Shown: positions 35,914 through 45,707, counted from the stretch's first letter. The stretch: DNA of 60,094 nt from Flavobacteriaceae bacterium (GCA_021648755.1 JAKISG010000012.1:1-60094), one strand, 5' to 3'. The notes: generated by a model not told the origin, from the letters alone. A program made the numbers and translations.

Positions 35914-37242
35914 TTATGACAATAAATCTTCATCTACAGGTTCTGATGGTGTTTCATCTTTATCATCTTTTGGCGGTGTTGTATTATCTGCATTGTAATA
36001 CTCTTCAAAAATTTCTTTCATATCTATACCATATCTTTCTGTAAAATCTTTTTGAATACTCTTGTCTTTTTCTCTAATTTCATGTAAAGCTTCTGCATAA
36101 CTTTTATAAACACCTTGCATTATTTTTTCATGAACAGGAATATTGTCCATCATTTCTTGTCTTGCTTTAGCACTTGCAGTATGCATAGAGGCTAATGTTG
36201 CGCCAATATGCTCATCGGTCTTAACACCTAAATGTTCTAATATTGCAGCAAACTCTTGATCTGTTCTTGCTTTTAATGCAACCACATAGCCTTCATAATA
36301 TTTTAAACGTTCTTCGGTATCACTTTTTAATTTTGCGCGATGCGTTTGCAAATTACTACGTAAAGAAGTCAACACTTTAATAGTTAAGTTGTGTTTATGT
36401 ACAAAGCTATCTTTTGAGGCAGCTAACGTTGTGTAAGCGTTTTTTAAACCTTCTAATTCTTCTATTTTTTGTTCTAATTGTGTTACTTTAGAAATAGCCT
36501 TGCTATATGCAGTTGATTGCTTGTCTGCAATCTCTTCTAAAGTCTGCCTTGCTTGTTTTAATAAAATGTAATTATCTTCTAATTTGGCTTCTGTTTCTGC
36601 TTTTTTCTCTAATGCTTTAGTATGGTTTTTACTTGCTTCAAGTATTGCTGTTTGTAATTTTGTTTCTACTTCTTTAATTTCTACTTCACGATTTTTTAGA
36701 CGTGTAACTGCTGCTTGACTCTTGTAAGAAAGTTCATTTAATAAAGTTTGTACATCTGCGGATTCAATTCGTTCTTGAAACATTGCTTTTGCTTTATTGT
36801 CTGCTCCTGCTCTATTCTTTTCTGCTATTTTTAAATCTGCTATTTTATTTTTTATTCTTGACTTTCTTCCAAAAAGGTTATTCCAAAAATTGTCTTTTAC
36901 TTTTTCAGCATCTTCTAATTCTATTTTTGCTCTTTCTAATGCTTTAATAGCATCATCAATCACTTTTTGTTCTTTTGAATTTAGCGTTGAAAATTTTTCA
37001 AAAATAATACCTACTTCATCTTGATAATCGGTTAGATCTTTAATCGCATCTAAAAGTGATGTTCTGTCTTTTTCTGCCATTACCACAACATCATCTAATG
37101 TTGCGTTCAATATTTTCTGTCTAACTTGCGGGTCATCTTCTTGCGCTAGTTTTGCTTTCATAGTATCTACTGCCCTCCCCCAATTTACTTCGGTTTGTTT
37201 TTCGTTAGATTCAGTTTCTAATAAATCGAAATCTTCTGCCAT
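35914..37242 (-). CDS. Cytoplasmic coiled-coil protein of unknown function
   Basis: The 442-residue protein has no signal or membrane segment. From about residue 80 to 330 it is nearly continuous alpha-helical coiled coil rich in Lys, Glu, Ala and Leu. A more ordered part around residues 330-415 includes YEGYVVALKARTDQEFAAIL and ERYGIDMKEIFEEYYN, and the end is acidic. Related proteins in Flavobacteriaceae are sometimes labelled as microtubule-binding-like or cell-surface proteins without evidence. It stands alone. Confidence 0.7.
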   Translation of the reverse strand: MAEDFDLLETESNEKQTEVNWGRAVDTMKAKLAQEDDPQVRQKILNATLDDVVVMAEKDRTSLLDAIKDLTDYQDEVGIIFEKFSTLNSKEQKVIDDAIKALERAKIELEDAEKVKDNFWNNLFGRKSRIKNKIADLKIAEKNRAGADNKAKAMFQERIESADVQTLLNELSYKSQAAVTRLKNREVEIKEVETKLQTAILEASKNHTKALEKKAETEAKLEDNYILLKQARQTLEEIADKQSTAYSKAISKVTQLEQKIEELEGLKNAYTTLAASKDSFVHKHNLTIKVLTSLRSNLQTHRAKLKSDTEERLKYYEGYVVALKARTDQEFAAILEHLGVKTDEHIGATLASMHTASAKARQEMMDNIPVHEKIMQGVYKSYAEALHEIREKDKSIQKDFTERYGIDMKEIFEEYYNADNTTPPKDDKDETPSEPVDEDLLS

Positions 37243-37392
37243 TTTTATATATTTATTTTATTAACTTATTTTCATTATATAATCTTATATATAAAGACTA
37301 TTGAATCTGCAAGTAAAGAAAAATATTACAGAATTAATAATATTTTTGATGTAAAATAGTAATTTTATTAAGATCGGTAGCTAAATGGGGGT

Positions 37393-37418
37393 TTTGTTAC
37401 AATTAATTTGCATCTTTG
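37393..37418 (+). promoter_or_regulatory. Candidate promoter of the deformylase-like gene
   Basis: TTTG at 37393-37396 and CATCTTTG at 37411-37418 approximate the -33 and -7 elements of Bacteroidota promoters, 70 bases before the start codon. Confidence 0.4.
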
Positions 37419-37486
37419 CAGGTATTGTTTATTATTTTAATCTAGTCTAGTTACTTTGTAAGTAATTAATTTAAAATTCATTAGAA

Positions 37487-38089
37487 ATGAAATTAATTAA
37501 ATATTTATTGTTCTCTTTAATTTTCATACATTTAATTTCTTGTTCTAGTAGTAAAAATTTTTCAAAAACTCAAAAACAATTTATAGGTAATACTTCTTTA
37601 AAACCAATGCGTTTATTTTTAATTACAAATAAGCAAGACTCTGTTTTATTGAGAAAAAAAAGTGCTTATATAAGACCAAATCCTAAAAATAAAACATTAC
37701 AGTTGTTTGCTAAGCGGTTAATTACAACAGTAAAAGACAGTGCTTCTTTAGGTGTTGGTATTGCTGCACCACAAGTAGGTATTCTTAAAAATATTATTGC
37801 TGTACAGCGATTAGATAAAGATAATGAGCCTTTTGAAATTTATCTAAACCCTGTTATTAAATATTATTCTACCCAAAAAAGGTCTTGTTTAGAGGGTTGT
37901 CTTTCTATACCAAATAGACGTGCTATTACTTTAGATAGATCATTTGAAATTAAAATTGAATATGATAAATTAGACGGTACTCATCACACAGAAAAGATAA
38001 CTGATTTTGTTTCGGTAATTTTTCAACATGAAATAGATCATTTAAACGGTATTTTATTTATTGATCATTTATTAAAAGAAAGTAATTAA
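37487..38089 (+). CDS. Peptide deformylase-like lipoprotein
   Basis: All three deformylase motifs are present and intact: GVGIAAPQ at residues 89-96, EGCLS at 136-140 (metal-binding Cys) and HEIDH at 181-185 (metal-binding His and catalytic Glu). Unlike normal peptide deformylases it begins with a lipoprotein signal whose lipobox LISC ends at Cys 19. An SSSKN spacer and a 60-residue extension follow before the catalytic domain. It should therefore be anchored in the envelope, away from ribosomes. It is probably a second, exported paralogue, and its substrate is unknown. Confidence 0.88.
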   Translation: MKLIKYLLFSLIFIHLISCSSSKNFSKTQKQFIGNTSLKPMRLFLITNKQDSVLLRKKSAYIRPNPKNKTLQLFAKRLITTVKDSASLGVGIAAPQVGILKNIIAVQRLDKDNEPFEIYLNPVIKYYSTQKRSCLEGCLSIPNRRAITLDRSFEIKIEYDKLDGTHHTEKITDFVSVIFQHEIDHLNGILFIDHLLKESN

Positions 38090-38102
38090 ACTACATATTT
38101 AG

Positions 38103-39323
38103 TTAACTCAATTTTGCAGCAATAAAAGCGGTTGTCCAAGCTGCTTGAAAATTAAAGCCTCCTGTAATGCCGTCAATATCTAATAATTCGCCTGCAAAAT
38201 ATAGATTTTTAACTGATTTACTTTCCATAGTTTTTGGATTTATGGATTGTAGACTAATGCCTCCGCAGGTAACAAATTCTTCTTTAAATGTTGTTTTACC
38301 ATTAACTGAATAAACATCATTTGTTAATATATTTACTAATTTATTGATACCTTTATTGCCTAATTCATTCCATTTTTTATCAATAGGTAGGTTTGTTTTT
38401 TCTAATAAATAAATCCACAGTCTATTTGGTAAGTTGTAAGGTTTTATTTTTTGCAATTGCTTATTTGCATTTTTATTTACTAGATTTAGTAATTCATTTT
38501 TAACGGTTTCATTATTAAGTTCGTCAACCCAATTTACCTGAATTTTAAAGTCATAATTTATTTGATTTAAAGTTCTTGCTCCAAATGCAGATAGTTTTAA
38601 TATTGCAGGACCGCTTACTCCCCAATGTGTGATTAATAATGGTCCATTAGACTTTAATTTTGTACTTTGAATACTTACTAAAACTTTTTTGACTACTATC
38701 CCCATTAGTTTAGTAATTTCTTCCTTTGGCATATTAAATGTAAATAGTGATGGGATTGGCTCTTCAATTTTATGACCTAATTTTTCTAGCCACTCTAGAC
38801 TTTTGCGCTTTGGAGAGCCTCCTGTTGCAATAATTACTTTATCAAAAAGCATCATTTTATCTTTTATTTGTAGTTGTATTTTATCTTTCTGTTGTTTTAA
38901 ATTAGTAACTGCAGCACTTAATTCTATTTTTATATTTAATCGATTAACTTCGGCTAAAAAACAATCAATTATGGTTTGTGATTGTTGAGATTTAGGAAAA
39001 ACACAGGTGTCATCTTGAATTATTAATTCAACATTTCTGTCTTTAAACCATTGTATAGTATCCTTAGTATTAAATTCATAAAATGCGCTTTTTAATAATT
39101 TTTGACCTCTTGGGTAGGCTTTAATAAGTTCTTTAATATTAGTACAAGCATTAGTAACATTACATCTTCCTCCTCCAGAAATTTTAACTTTTGCTAAAAT
39201 TTTAGTAGTTTTTTCAAAAATAATAACTTCAAACTCTGGAAAGTTTTCTTTTACATGAATTGCTGCAAAAAAACCTGCAGCTCCTCCTCCAATTATAGCT
39301 ATTTTACATTTTTCACTTTTCAT
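38103..39323 (-). CDS. BaiN/RdsA-type FAD-dependent oxidoreductase (HI0933 family)
   Basis: The 406-residue flavoprotein begins with the FAD-binding motif IAIIGGGAAGFFAAIH. It has the family marker VKISGGGRCNVTNA, the NAD(P) or second dinucleotide segment VIIATGGSPKRKSLE, and the C-terminal YFAGELLDIDGITGGFNFQAAWTTA signature. The substrate of most members is unclear. Its first codons (Met-Lys-Ser-Glu-Lys) are part of a long repeat array that continues upstream. Confidence 0.9.
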   Translation of the reverse strand: MKSEKCKIAIIGGGAAGFFAAIHVKENFPEFEVIIFEKTTKILAKVKISGGGRCNVTNACTNIKELIKAYPRGQKLLKSAFYEFNTKDTIQWFKDRNVELIIQDDTCVFPKSQQSQTIIDCFLAEVNRLNIKIELSAAVTNLKQQKDKIQLQIKDKMMLFDKVIIATGGSPKRKSLEWLEKLGHKIEEPIPSLFTFNMPKEEITKLMGIVVKKVLVSIQSTKLKSNGPLLITHWGVSGPAILKLSAFGARTLNQINYDFKIQVNWVDELNNETVKNELLNLVNKNANKQLQKIKPYNLPNRLWIYLLEKTNLPIDKKWNELGNKGINKLVNILTNDVYSVNGKTTFKEEFVTCGGISLQSINPKTMESKSVKNLYFAGELLDIDGITGGFNFQAAWTTAFIAAKLS

Positions 39324-39560
39324 CTTTACATTTTTAATTTATCACTTTTCACTTTTCATTTATCATTTTTCACTTTTCATTTATCATTTTTCACTTTTCA
39401 TTTTTTCACTTTTCACTTTTCATTTATCATTTTTCACTTTTCATCTTTACATTTATCATTTTTCACTTTTCATTTATCATTTTTCATTTATCATTTTTCA
39501 CTTTTCATTTATCATTTTTCATTTATCATTTTTCACTTTTCATTTTTAACTTTTCACTTT
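39309..39560 (-). repeat. About 250-bp degenerate tandem array of start-codon-containing units
   Basis: Read on the minus strand the array is built from units like ATGAAAAGTGAAAAATGATA in variable order. Each unit reads Met-Lys-Ser-Glu-Lys-stop in one frame. The innermost copy supplies the real start of the BaiN-like gene. The plus-strand frame across the array is an artefact of the repeat. Confidence 0.92.
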
Positions 39561-39572
39561 TCCAAAAACATT

Positions 39573-42500
39573 CTAAAAATTTGCTCGTAGTTGTATTGAG
39601 CCAACATGAATAATTTTTGAAGACTCTGATTTTCTACCGTTATAATTTAAATTAAGGTCTAAATAAGAGGTCAGTCTTTTTTGCAATAACAGGTTCCAAG
39701 TAAAATTTCTACCGTCTTGCAACCCTTCTAGCATTTGAAAAGCTACAGGTGAGTTTTGATTACCTTCAAAGACATTTTCTACCATACTAAACGTTGTATT
39801 CAAGGATAATTTTTGATCTTTTGAATATTGAAAATTAATTCCTATATTATTAGAAGTTAAGGTTTCTAAGTTACCTATTTCATTCTTCTTTTCTTTAAAG
39901 ATATAAAAAGATTCTAGTATCGTATTTTTATTATGTAGATAAGAAATTTTAGTTTCAAAATTATTAGAAAGTAAATTAAAGTTTCTATTTACAAAACTTT
40001 CAAAGACACTTTCATTAATAGTGTTAACTCCTTTTAGGTCTAATAGCCAAAATTTATTTAATTTATGTTGCAATTGTAATTGATTGGTTAGTATATTATT
40101 TTCTTGATTTCCTGTTACAAAAACGGTTCTGTTCTTTATATTAAAGACAGAATATGTAGTTGAATATTTTTGCTTACCTCTATTAAAAAACAGACTATTC
40201 CTAAAATTAAAATTTAAGGCTAAAATATTAGGGCTTGAAATATTAAACGGATTAATATTAATTAATTTATCTTCTTGATTTTGTTTATTATCAATTAATA
40301 CTGTAGTTTGGCTTATAAAATGAGAAAGGGTTTTCTTAAATCCTTTATTATTTGACCATTTAGAAAAATTAATATTTAATGCTTGGCTAAATTTATTTTT
40401 ATTTGTTCTTATAAACTGGGTTGACGGCAATAAAACTCTTAAATAAATGGCTTGATCTTGAAATTGTGCTATTTCAAATTCTTCTAAATCTTGAATACCG
40501 TCTTCATTATAGTCAATCCAAGTATAAAATCCTTGTCCTGGTTCAACTTCAATATAATTAAAATCTTGTTGTGGTAAAGCGCCATTACTAGTTTCAAAAA
40601 CAGTATTTAAATCTACGAAACTATTAAATAGTTGCTGTCTATAATTTAATCGTGTATTTAGGGATTCTTCGTCTTCAAAGTTCGTATTATATACAATTCT
40701 ATAATTCACAAAAATACCTAAATTTGTTTTTTTATTATTTAACAAACTTGATTTTATATAATACGTATTTGCCATACTAACTTGCTCCAAATTACTAATT
40801 TTAAGACTATCATTAGTTCTAAAATTATAACCAATTTCAGCAAAAATTTTGGTTGAATCTCCTACGCCTACAAAGGCATCATAAGCAAAAAATTTATGAC
40901 TTAAATTGGTTAATTGTTGTGTTTTTTTGTTCTTTCGTATATTTTCTTCTACTAATAAATTACCGCCGAACCAAGCTTTTTTAAAATTATATTTTATAGT
41001 ATTATAACTTCGTTTAAATGTCGTTTCTTCAGTATTAGAATCACTATTTAAAGCACTAGACACAGATACAAAATGTATATTTTTGTATTTTAAATCTGTA
41101 TTAAATTCATGTTTTCTACCCTTAAAATTTGTATTAAATTCTAAGTTATTAAATCGGTAATTAAAACTACCAATGCTATCTTTTTTATAGCTAAACCCGC
41201 CAATAAAATTATTTTGATTTCCGATAGGGTTTTGCAAATTCCAATCTCTTTCAAATTCTACATTATTAAGTCTTTCAATAGTATTAAAGTCTTGATCTAT
41301 AATTTCTAAAGCTATAAAACTAGACAATTGCCAAGGTTTATCTATTAATACTTGTTTAAAATTTAATTTACCTGCATAACCATCATTATTGATATCATCT
41401 ATATTAGAAAATAAATTTTGATCATTAATACTATGAGCTAATTCTACATGTAATTGTGTTTTTTTAGATGGGTTATAATCTGTTTGAAAATTAACTATTT
41501 GTAATTTGTTAGGTGCAATTAACTGAAAAATTGGTGCGTAATCACCTTGTTTAATTCCGTTTAACGGAAAAACATATTCATAGACACGACCTGTAGCAAT
41601 GGTGTTTTGAATTATATAATCTCCTTGATTTTGACCAACAAGACTAAATTTAACTGCATATAATTCTTCATTTTCATCGTTAGAAAAAACAAAAAATGTT
41701 ACATCGTCTTGCACTTCTTTTTTATACTGAATTTTATTTTCTGCAAATGCTTCTTGAATGGCGCTTTGTGTAACCATTTGTGCTGTATCATCTCCTGCAT
41801 TATTGAGCACTTGTAATTGTTCATTACTTAGGTTCTGTTGTAAGCTTTGATTTTTGGCATCACTTTCACTATAAGCATTTACCTTTAATTTTAATTTATC
41901 TGATTGGTAATTAGCCGTATTAAAAGTTATAAAACGCGTGAAATTTTGGTCACTTACTTGAAATTCTACATAAATTCGCATATTTGAAGTTATCGGAAAA
42001 ATTGTGTTAAAGGTTATTTCAGCCAAATTATAATCGATCATATAATCATTACTTTCTCCTCTTTTTAAAGGTAAACCATCAATATAAACAATTTCACTAC
42101 CAGAAATAATTAATAAGAAAGACTCGTTAACGCTTGTAAGTCTATATGGTCCTTGGTTTGCTTCTTGTCCTTGAAAATCAATTTTGGCAAATCTCCCTCT
42201 TACTAATGCAGCAGATGTAAATAAATCAGTTTTAGAGTTTTTATGGTTTAATGAGGTTTCTAAAGATAAACCTGATACTTTTTTATCAAACCTTAGAAAA
42301 TGATCTAGTTCATTTCTAAAATCAATATCTCCAGCAGTTACTTTCCATTTTTTACTATACAATTCAATAAAAACTCTATCAAATTCATTTAATCGTTGTG
42401 TATAACCATTATCTTGTAAAGGTACATTGTTATCCGTAATATTTGCTCTAATTTTTACATTTTTACCTAGATTTCCTGAAATTTGTAAATCAAAATTTGA

Positions 42501-42971
42501 ATTTAACACGCCATCTTGATTGTTGCCTATAGTTATACCTCTAGAGATAGAGCCATTTGTATTTAAGCCATCAAATGGTTTAAAATAATTAATTTTTTTA
42601 ACATTATTTGACCTATATAGTCTTGATAAATTTGTGGTACTGTTTACTATTAAACTCTCCTCAAAGGCTTTGTATGTTTTGGTTAAAAAACTAGGTAATT
42701 TTTGATACTCAAAATTTAATTCTTTATTCTTTAATAATGTGTCTTTTATTATCAAAATTGATTTAGAGTAATCAATACTATATTTTGCACTGTCTATTGT
42801 TTTTTTATTTTCATCAAATAATTTAAAATAAAATGGACTAATACTAACGGTATCTATTTTTATAGTATCACTTTTAATAAATATTTTTTTTAAAATATGA
42901 TTGTTTTGTTTTTCTTGCGCAAATAAAAAGAAACTAGAAAATAAAAAAAGTATAAATGTGTAATGCTTCAT
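39573..42971 (-). CDS. Large outer-membrane beta-barrel protein (1132 residues)
   Basis: The protein has a signal peptide ending in LFAQE and a small periplasmic beta domain up to about residue 125. A stretch around residues 130-230 follows (GSISRGITIGNNQDGVLNSN and NVKIRANITDNNVPLQDNGY). Then come many long amphipathic strands with alternating aromatic and polar residues, ending in an aromatic Phe. The size and strand pattern suggest a very large barrel, as also found in conserved uncharacterised Bacteroidota envelope proteins. I do not recognise a functional name. It has a separate transcription unit. Confidence 0.75.
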   Translation of the reverse strand: MKHYTFILFLFSSFFLFAQEKQNNHILKKIFIKSDTIKIDTVSISPFYFKLFDENKKTIDSAKYSIDYSKSILIIKDTLLKNKELNFEYQKLPSFLTKTYKAFEESLIVNSTTNLSRLYRSNNVKKINYFKPFDGLNTNGSISRGITIGNNQDGVLNSNFDLQISGNLGKNVKIRANITDNNVPLQDNGYTQRLNEFDRVFIELYSKKWKVTAGDIDFRNELDHFLRFDKKVSGLSLETSLNHKNSKTDLFTSAALVRGRFAKIDFQGQEANQGPYRLTSVNESFLLIISGSEIVYIDGLPLKRGESNDYMIDYNLAEITFNTIFPITSNMRIYVEFQVSDQNFTRFITFNTANYQSDKLKLKVNAYSESDAKNQSLQQNLSNEQLQVLNNAGDDTAQMVTQSAIQEAFAENKIQYKKEVQDDVTFFVFSNDENEELYAVKFSLVGQNQGDYIIQNTIATGRVYEYVFPLNGIKQGDYAPIFQLIAPNKLQIVNFQTDYNPSKKTQLHVELAHSINDQNLFSNIDDINNDGYAGKLNFKQVLIDKPWQLSSFIALEIIDQDFNTIERLNNVEFERDWNLQNPIGNQNNFIGGFSYKKDSIGSFNYRFNNLEFNTNFKGRKHEFNTDLKYKNIHFVSVSSALNSDSNTEETTFKRSYNTIKYNFKKAWFGGNLLVEENIRKNKKTQQLTNLSHKFFAYDAFVGVGDSTKIFAEIGYNFRTNDSLKISNLEQVSMANTYYIKSSLLNNKKTNLGIFVNYRIVYNTNFEDEESLNTRLNYRQQLFNSFVDLNTVFETSNGALPQQDFNYIEVEPGQGFYTWIDYNEDGIQDLEEFEIAQFQDQAIYLRVLLPSTQFIRTNKNKFSQALNINFSKWSNNKGFKKTLSHFISQTTVLIDNKQNQEDKLININPFNISSPNILALNFNFRNSLFFNRGKQKYSTTYSVFNIKNRTVFVTGNQENNILTNQLQLQHKLNKFWLLDLKGVNTINESVFESFVNRNFNLLSNNFETKISYLHNKNTILESFYIFKEKKNEIGNLETLTSNNIGINFQYSKDQKLSLNTTFSMVENVFEGNQNSPVAFQMLEGLQDGRNFTWNLLLQKRLTSYLDLNLNYNGRKSESSKIIHVGSIQLRANF

Positions 42972-43102
42972 TATTTTATAAACGCCAAAAATAGTGAAAT
43001 AGTTTACTATTTATACCCAAATTAAATAGGTTTTAGAGAACCCAGTAAAGCAATACATAAACACCTAATAAAGAAAATAAAAAACGGATTAAAAAAATTT
43101 TT

Positions 43103-43123
43103 GTATTTTTGTGTAAAAAATAC
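43103..43123 (+). promoter_or_regulatory. Inverted repeat overlapping the -7 box of the NUDIX regulator gene
   Basis: GTATTTTT at 43103-43110 and AAAAAATAC at 43115-43123 form an inverted repeat around GTGT. It overlaps the -7 box TATTTTTG (43104-43111), so binding by the encoded regulator would block transcription. Confidence 0.45.
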
Positions 43124-43129
43124 GCATAA

Positions 43130-43816
43130 ATGAAGGTTTCTCAAAATATAAAAGTTGCTGTTGATGCAGTTGTATTTGGTTATTCTAATAAACTCAAAAT
43201 TTTACTTATACAACAAAAATTTGGTGTGAATGTAAATAAATGGGCATTACCAGGAGGGTTTATAAAAGACACGGAAACTCTTAAACAAGCAGTTATAAGA
43301 GAACTTAAAGAAGAAACAGGAGTAAAAGCAAACTATTTAGAACAATTATATACATTTGGAGCAATAAATCGTGATGATAGGGCAAGGGTAATTACAATTT
43401 CATATATTGCCTTAATCAATCCTAAAAATTATTTCTTAAAAGCAACTACCGATGCAAAAGATGCAAAATGGTTTAATATTAATAACATTCCGAAATTAGC
43501 ATTTGACCATAAAGAAATAATAGATAAAGGTTTAGAGAGATTAAAAGCCAAAATTAATTATCAACCAATTGGGTTTGAATTACTAAGTTCAAAATTTCCT
43601 TTTTCAGATTTAGAAAATCTATATCAAATAATTTTAGAAAAAAAAATGGATAGGAGAAATTTTAGAAAAAAAATGTTAAGTTTTGGTATTTTACAAGAAA
43701 CAAGTGAATTTCAAAAAACAAGTATTGGAAGACCTGCTAAACTTTTTAAGTTTAACGAAACCAAATACAAAGAGTTAGAGAGAAAAGGATTTCATTTCGA
43801 AATTAAATTTACATAA
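43130..43816 (+). CDS. NUDIX-domain transcriptional regulator (NrtR type)
   Basis: The 228-residue protein has an N-terminal NUDIX fold with the box GGFIKDTETLKQAVIRELKEETGV (shown in two parts: GGFIKDTETLKQA and VIRELKEETGV). The C-terminal winged helix (about residues 150-228) contains FRKKMLSFGILQETSE and GRPAKLFKF. This combination is the NrtR/AraR-like regulator family, which senses ADP-ribose or sugar-related ligands and represses NAD or sugar genes. The expected target operon is missing. Directly behind it begins the decayed mobile island. Confidence 0.9.
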   Translation: MKVSQNIKVAVDAVVFGYSNKLKILLIQQKFGVNVNKWALPGGFIKDTETLKQAVIRELKEETGVKANYLEQLYTFGAINRDDRARVITISYIALINPKNYFLKATTDAKDAKWFNINNIPKLAFDHKEIIDKGLERLKAKINYQPIGFELLSSKFPFSDLENLYQIILEKKMDRRNFRKKMLSFGILQETSEFQKTSIGRPAKLFKFNETKYKELERKGFHFEIKFT

Positions 43817-43843
43817 ATACTTAAAATAAATCTCTGATAAGGA

Positions 43844-43870
43844 CCACTATCCTAAAAAGTGTGTAAACTT
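43844..43870 (+). repeat. IS-end-like dispersed repeat, copy 5
   Basis: CCACTATCCTAAAAAGTGTG and the following TAAACTT resemble the other IS-end-like repeats. It marks the boundary between the NUDIX regulator gene and the decayed methyltransferase. Confidence 0.5.
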
Positions 43871-43911
43871 TTTTTTGGGGTTCACTAGGTTTTGTTGGCT
43901 AATCGTGATTT

Positions 43912-44597
43912 TCACTTTTTTACTATTTCTATTATTGTTGATTCTGTCCCTACAAGTATTCCATTTGCAAAAAAAGAATCTTCTGAGTCTAAGTTAGTAA
44001 TCGTAAAAGTCTCTGAACATTCATTTAAATATTTTATATCAGTCAATATTCCTTTTGATAGTGCTTTATTTTTGAAAATTTTAATGGAATCTCCTAACTG
44101 AAGCAGCTTCGCGGTTTCAATATTCTCGTATAATTCAGTCAAATTTGGTTGTAACGAAGCCTTATCATCAATAGAAATAAAGATTACGCCTGTATTTTTT
44201 AACAATAATTTTGCTAATCTTAGCCGTTTATTCATAAAATACAGCCATTTAGAATGGCTATACCTATCATTTTTGTCAATGAATTTATCATTGTATATCC
44301 ATTCTTTATCTTTTCCTGTATTATGGTGGATCAATATAGATGACATCAATTTTCTTTTTATGCGTAAAATTGAGTGTATATAAAGTATGGTAATTATCAC
44401 CTTCAAAAATAAAATGCGTTGGTTTTTTAGGGTCGCTAATTATTTCTTTGCTTTTATCTTCAACCAATACAGGTAATTCTCTTTCACATTGGTCTGCAAT
44501 ATCTTCTGGTTTGTCTTCCCAAACCAATCCGTATCGTTTTTTTTCTAATTGCTTTAATTTGGCAATGAGTTGTTCTTTACTATAATTATCGTATTTA
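43912..44597 (-). pseudogene. Decayed type III DNA methyltransferase (Mod) joined to a Hint-domain end
   Basis: Reading on the minus strand, a Mod N-terminus is visible (KKRYGLVWEDKPEDIA, then FEGDNYHTLYTLNFTHKKKI, then VIYIDPP). The catalytic DPPYNTG motif is broken by a two-base deletion near 44325, and the frame continues as KDKEWIYNDKFIDKNDRYSH and VIFISIDD. Near 44165 similarity to Mod ends. The next 83 codons look like the end of a Hint (hedgehog/intein-type) domain, with TITNLDSEDSFFANGILVG. No start codon remains at the Mod end. This is a dead chimera created by deletion or recombination. Confidence 0.75.
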
Positions 44598-44612
44598 TTC
44601 TTTGCCGTTTAT

Positions 44613-45681
44613 TTATGCTGTTTTTATTTCGTAAATCTTAAACCAATAGAAAAATGCTTCTGGGTTCGATTTTTTAAGTTTGTTTAGTTTGTTGTTCATT
44701 GGCTCGATTATTTGCCAATCTTTCATTTGTAACGGATTACCGTACCTTTCTATCACTATTGCATTATTATCAAAAAGTGTAATAAGATAAGCCACCTTTG
44801 AGGCTTGAATAATCGCTTTTTCAATATGATAACTTTCAGAAAAAATATAAGCACGTATTCTTTGTATTCCTAACTGTAATTCTTCAAAGTTTCCAATTCC
44901 GTCTGCTCCTCTACTCGCAATACAAAGAGAGGTTTGGTAAATATCTTCCAGTACATCTTTTTCGTTTAATTCGTTGTTGTTTCGGTAGGTTAATTCTGTT
45001 TTTGCAAATTTGTAAAAAGTAGTTTTTATAATGTTTAAATCACTTACTTTGTCAAATAAATTGCCAATATCATAGAGTTGTTTTATGATTTCCATACTCA
45101 TACTATTTCCGCTTTTATGGTATGGAATTCCAGTTGTGTTTGGAGCAAAAGCAGTCAGTTTATCACCTAAAATATCTTCTAAAGAGGGAATGTTTACCAA
45201 TTATTGGATTATCAATTATTGGCACAAAAGTAGATTGTATTGGTAATTGAATTATGTTTTGATAGTTTGACTTTTCAAACAATATATCGAGTAAAATATA
45301 ATCTTCTTCTTTGTTTGATTTATGAGTAGGCGTATAGTAAAACTTGTAATGTTCTTTTTTTATTATTGACTTTATATTTCTGTGGTTCAACTCTTTCCTT
45401 ATAAAACCTTGTTCTTCTGCTAAAGCATCCAATCTATCTTCAAAATTATTATTTTCTTTTAGTAAAATGATGTCAATATCTATCGAAAGTCTTTTGGTTG
45501 AATTAAAGTGTAGCATTAATGCAGTTCCACCTTTAAAAACAAACGAAATTTCTTGTTTTACAAGACCTTCTAACAGCAGTAATGCTCTGATAACTTTCTC
45601 TACAAGAATTTTATCGGCATTTTTGTTTTCTTTAGAAACTTTGTTTATCCAATCAATTGTTATTTCTTTTTGATTTATCAT
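44613..45681 (-). pseudogene. AbiEii-type nucleotidyltransferase toxin, frameshifted
   Basis: Two overlapping frames together make one AbiEii-like protein. The first (from 45681) has the nucleotidyltransferase motifs FKGGTALMLHF and RLSIDIDIILL. The second (to 44613) continues with VNIPSLEDILGDKLTAFAP, the family's second conserved part. One base is missing near 45186, just after IDNPI. AbiEii toxins transfer nucleotides onto tRNA acceptor ends to arrest the cell under phage attack. This copy should be inactive unless frameshifting repairs it. It lies behind the AbiEi-like antitoxin gene. Confidence 0.8.
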
Positions 45682-45707
45682 TTTCTACATTTTGGCAGTA
45701 AACATAA

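Noticed and set aside
39255..39590. Plus-strand open frame of 111 codons rich in Phe, His and Ser
   Set aside because: It is the reading of the AT-rich repeat array on the opposite strand and overlaps the start of the BaiN-like gene; it has no independent coding signs.
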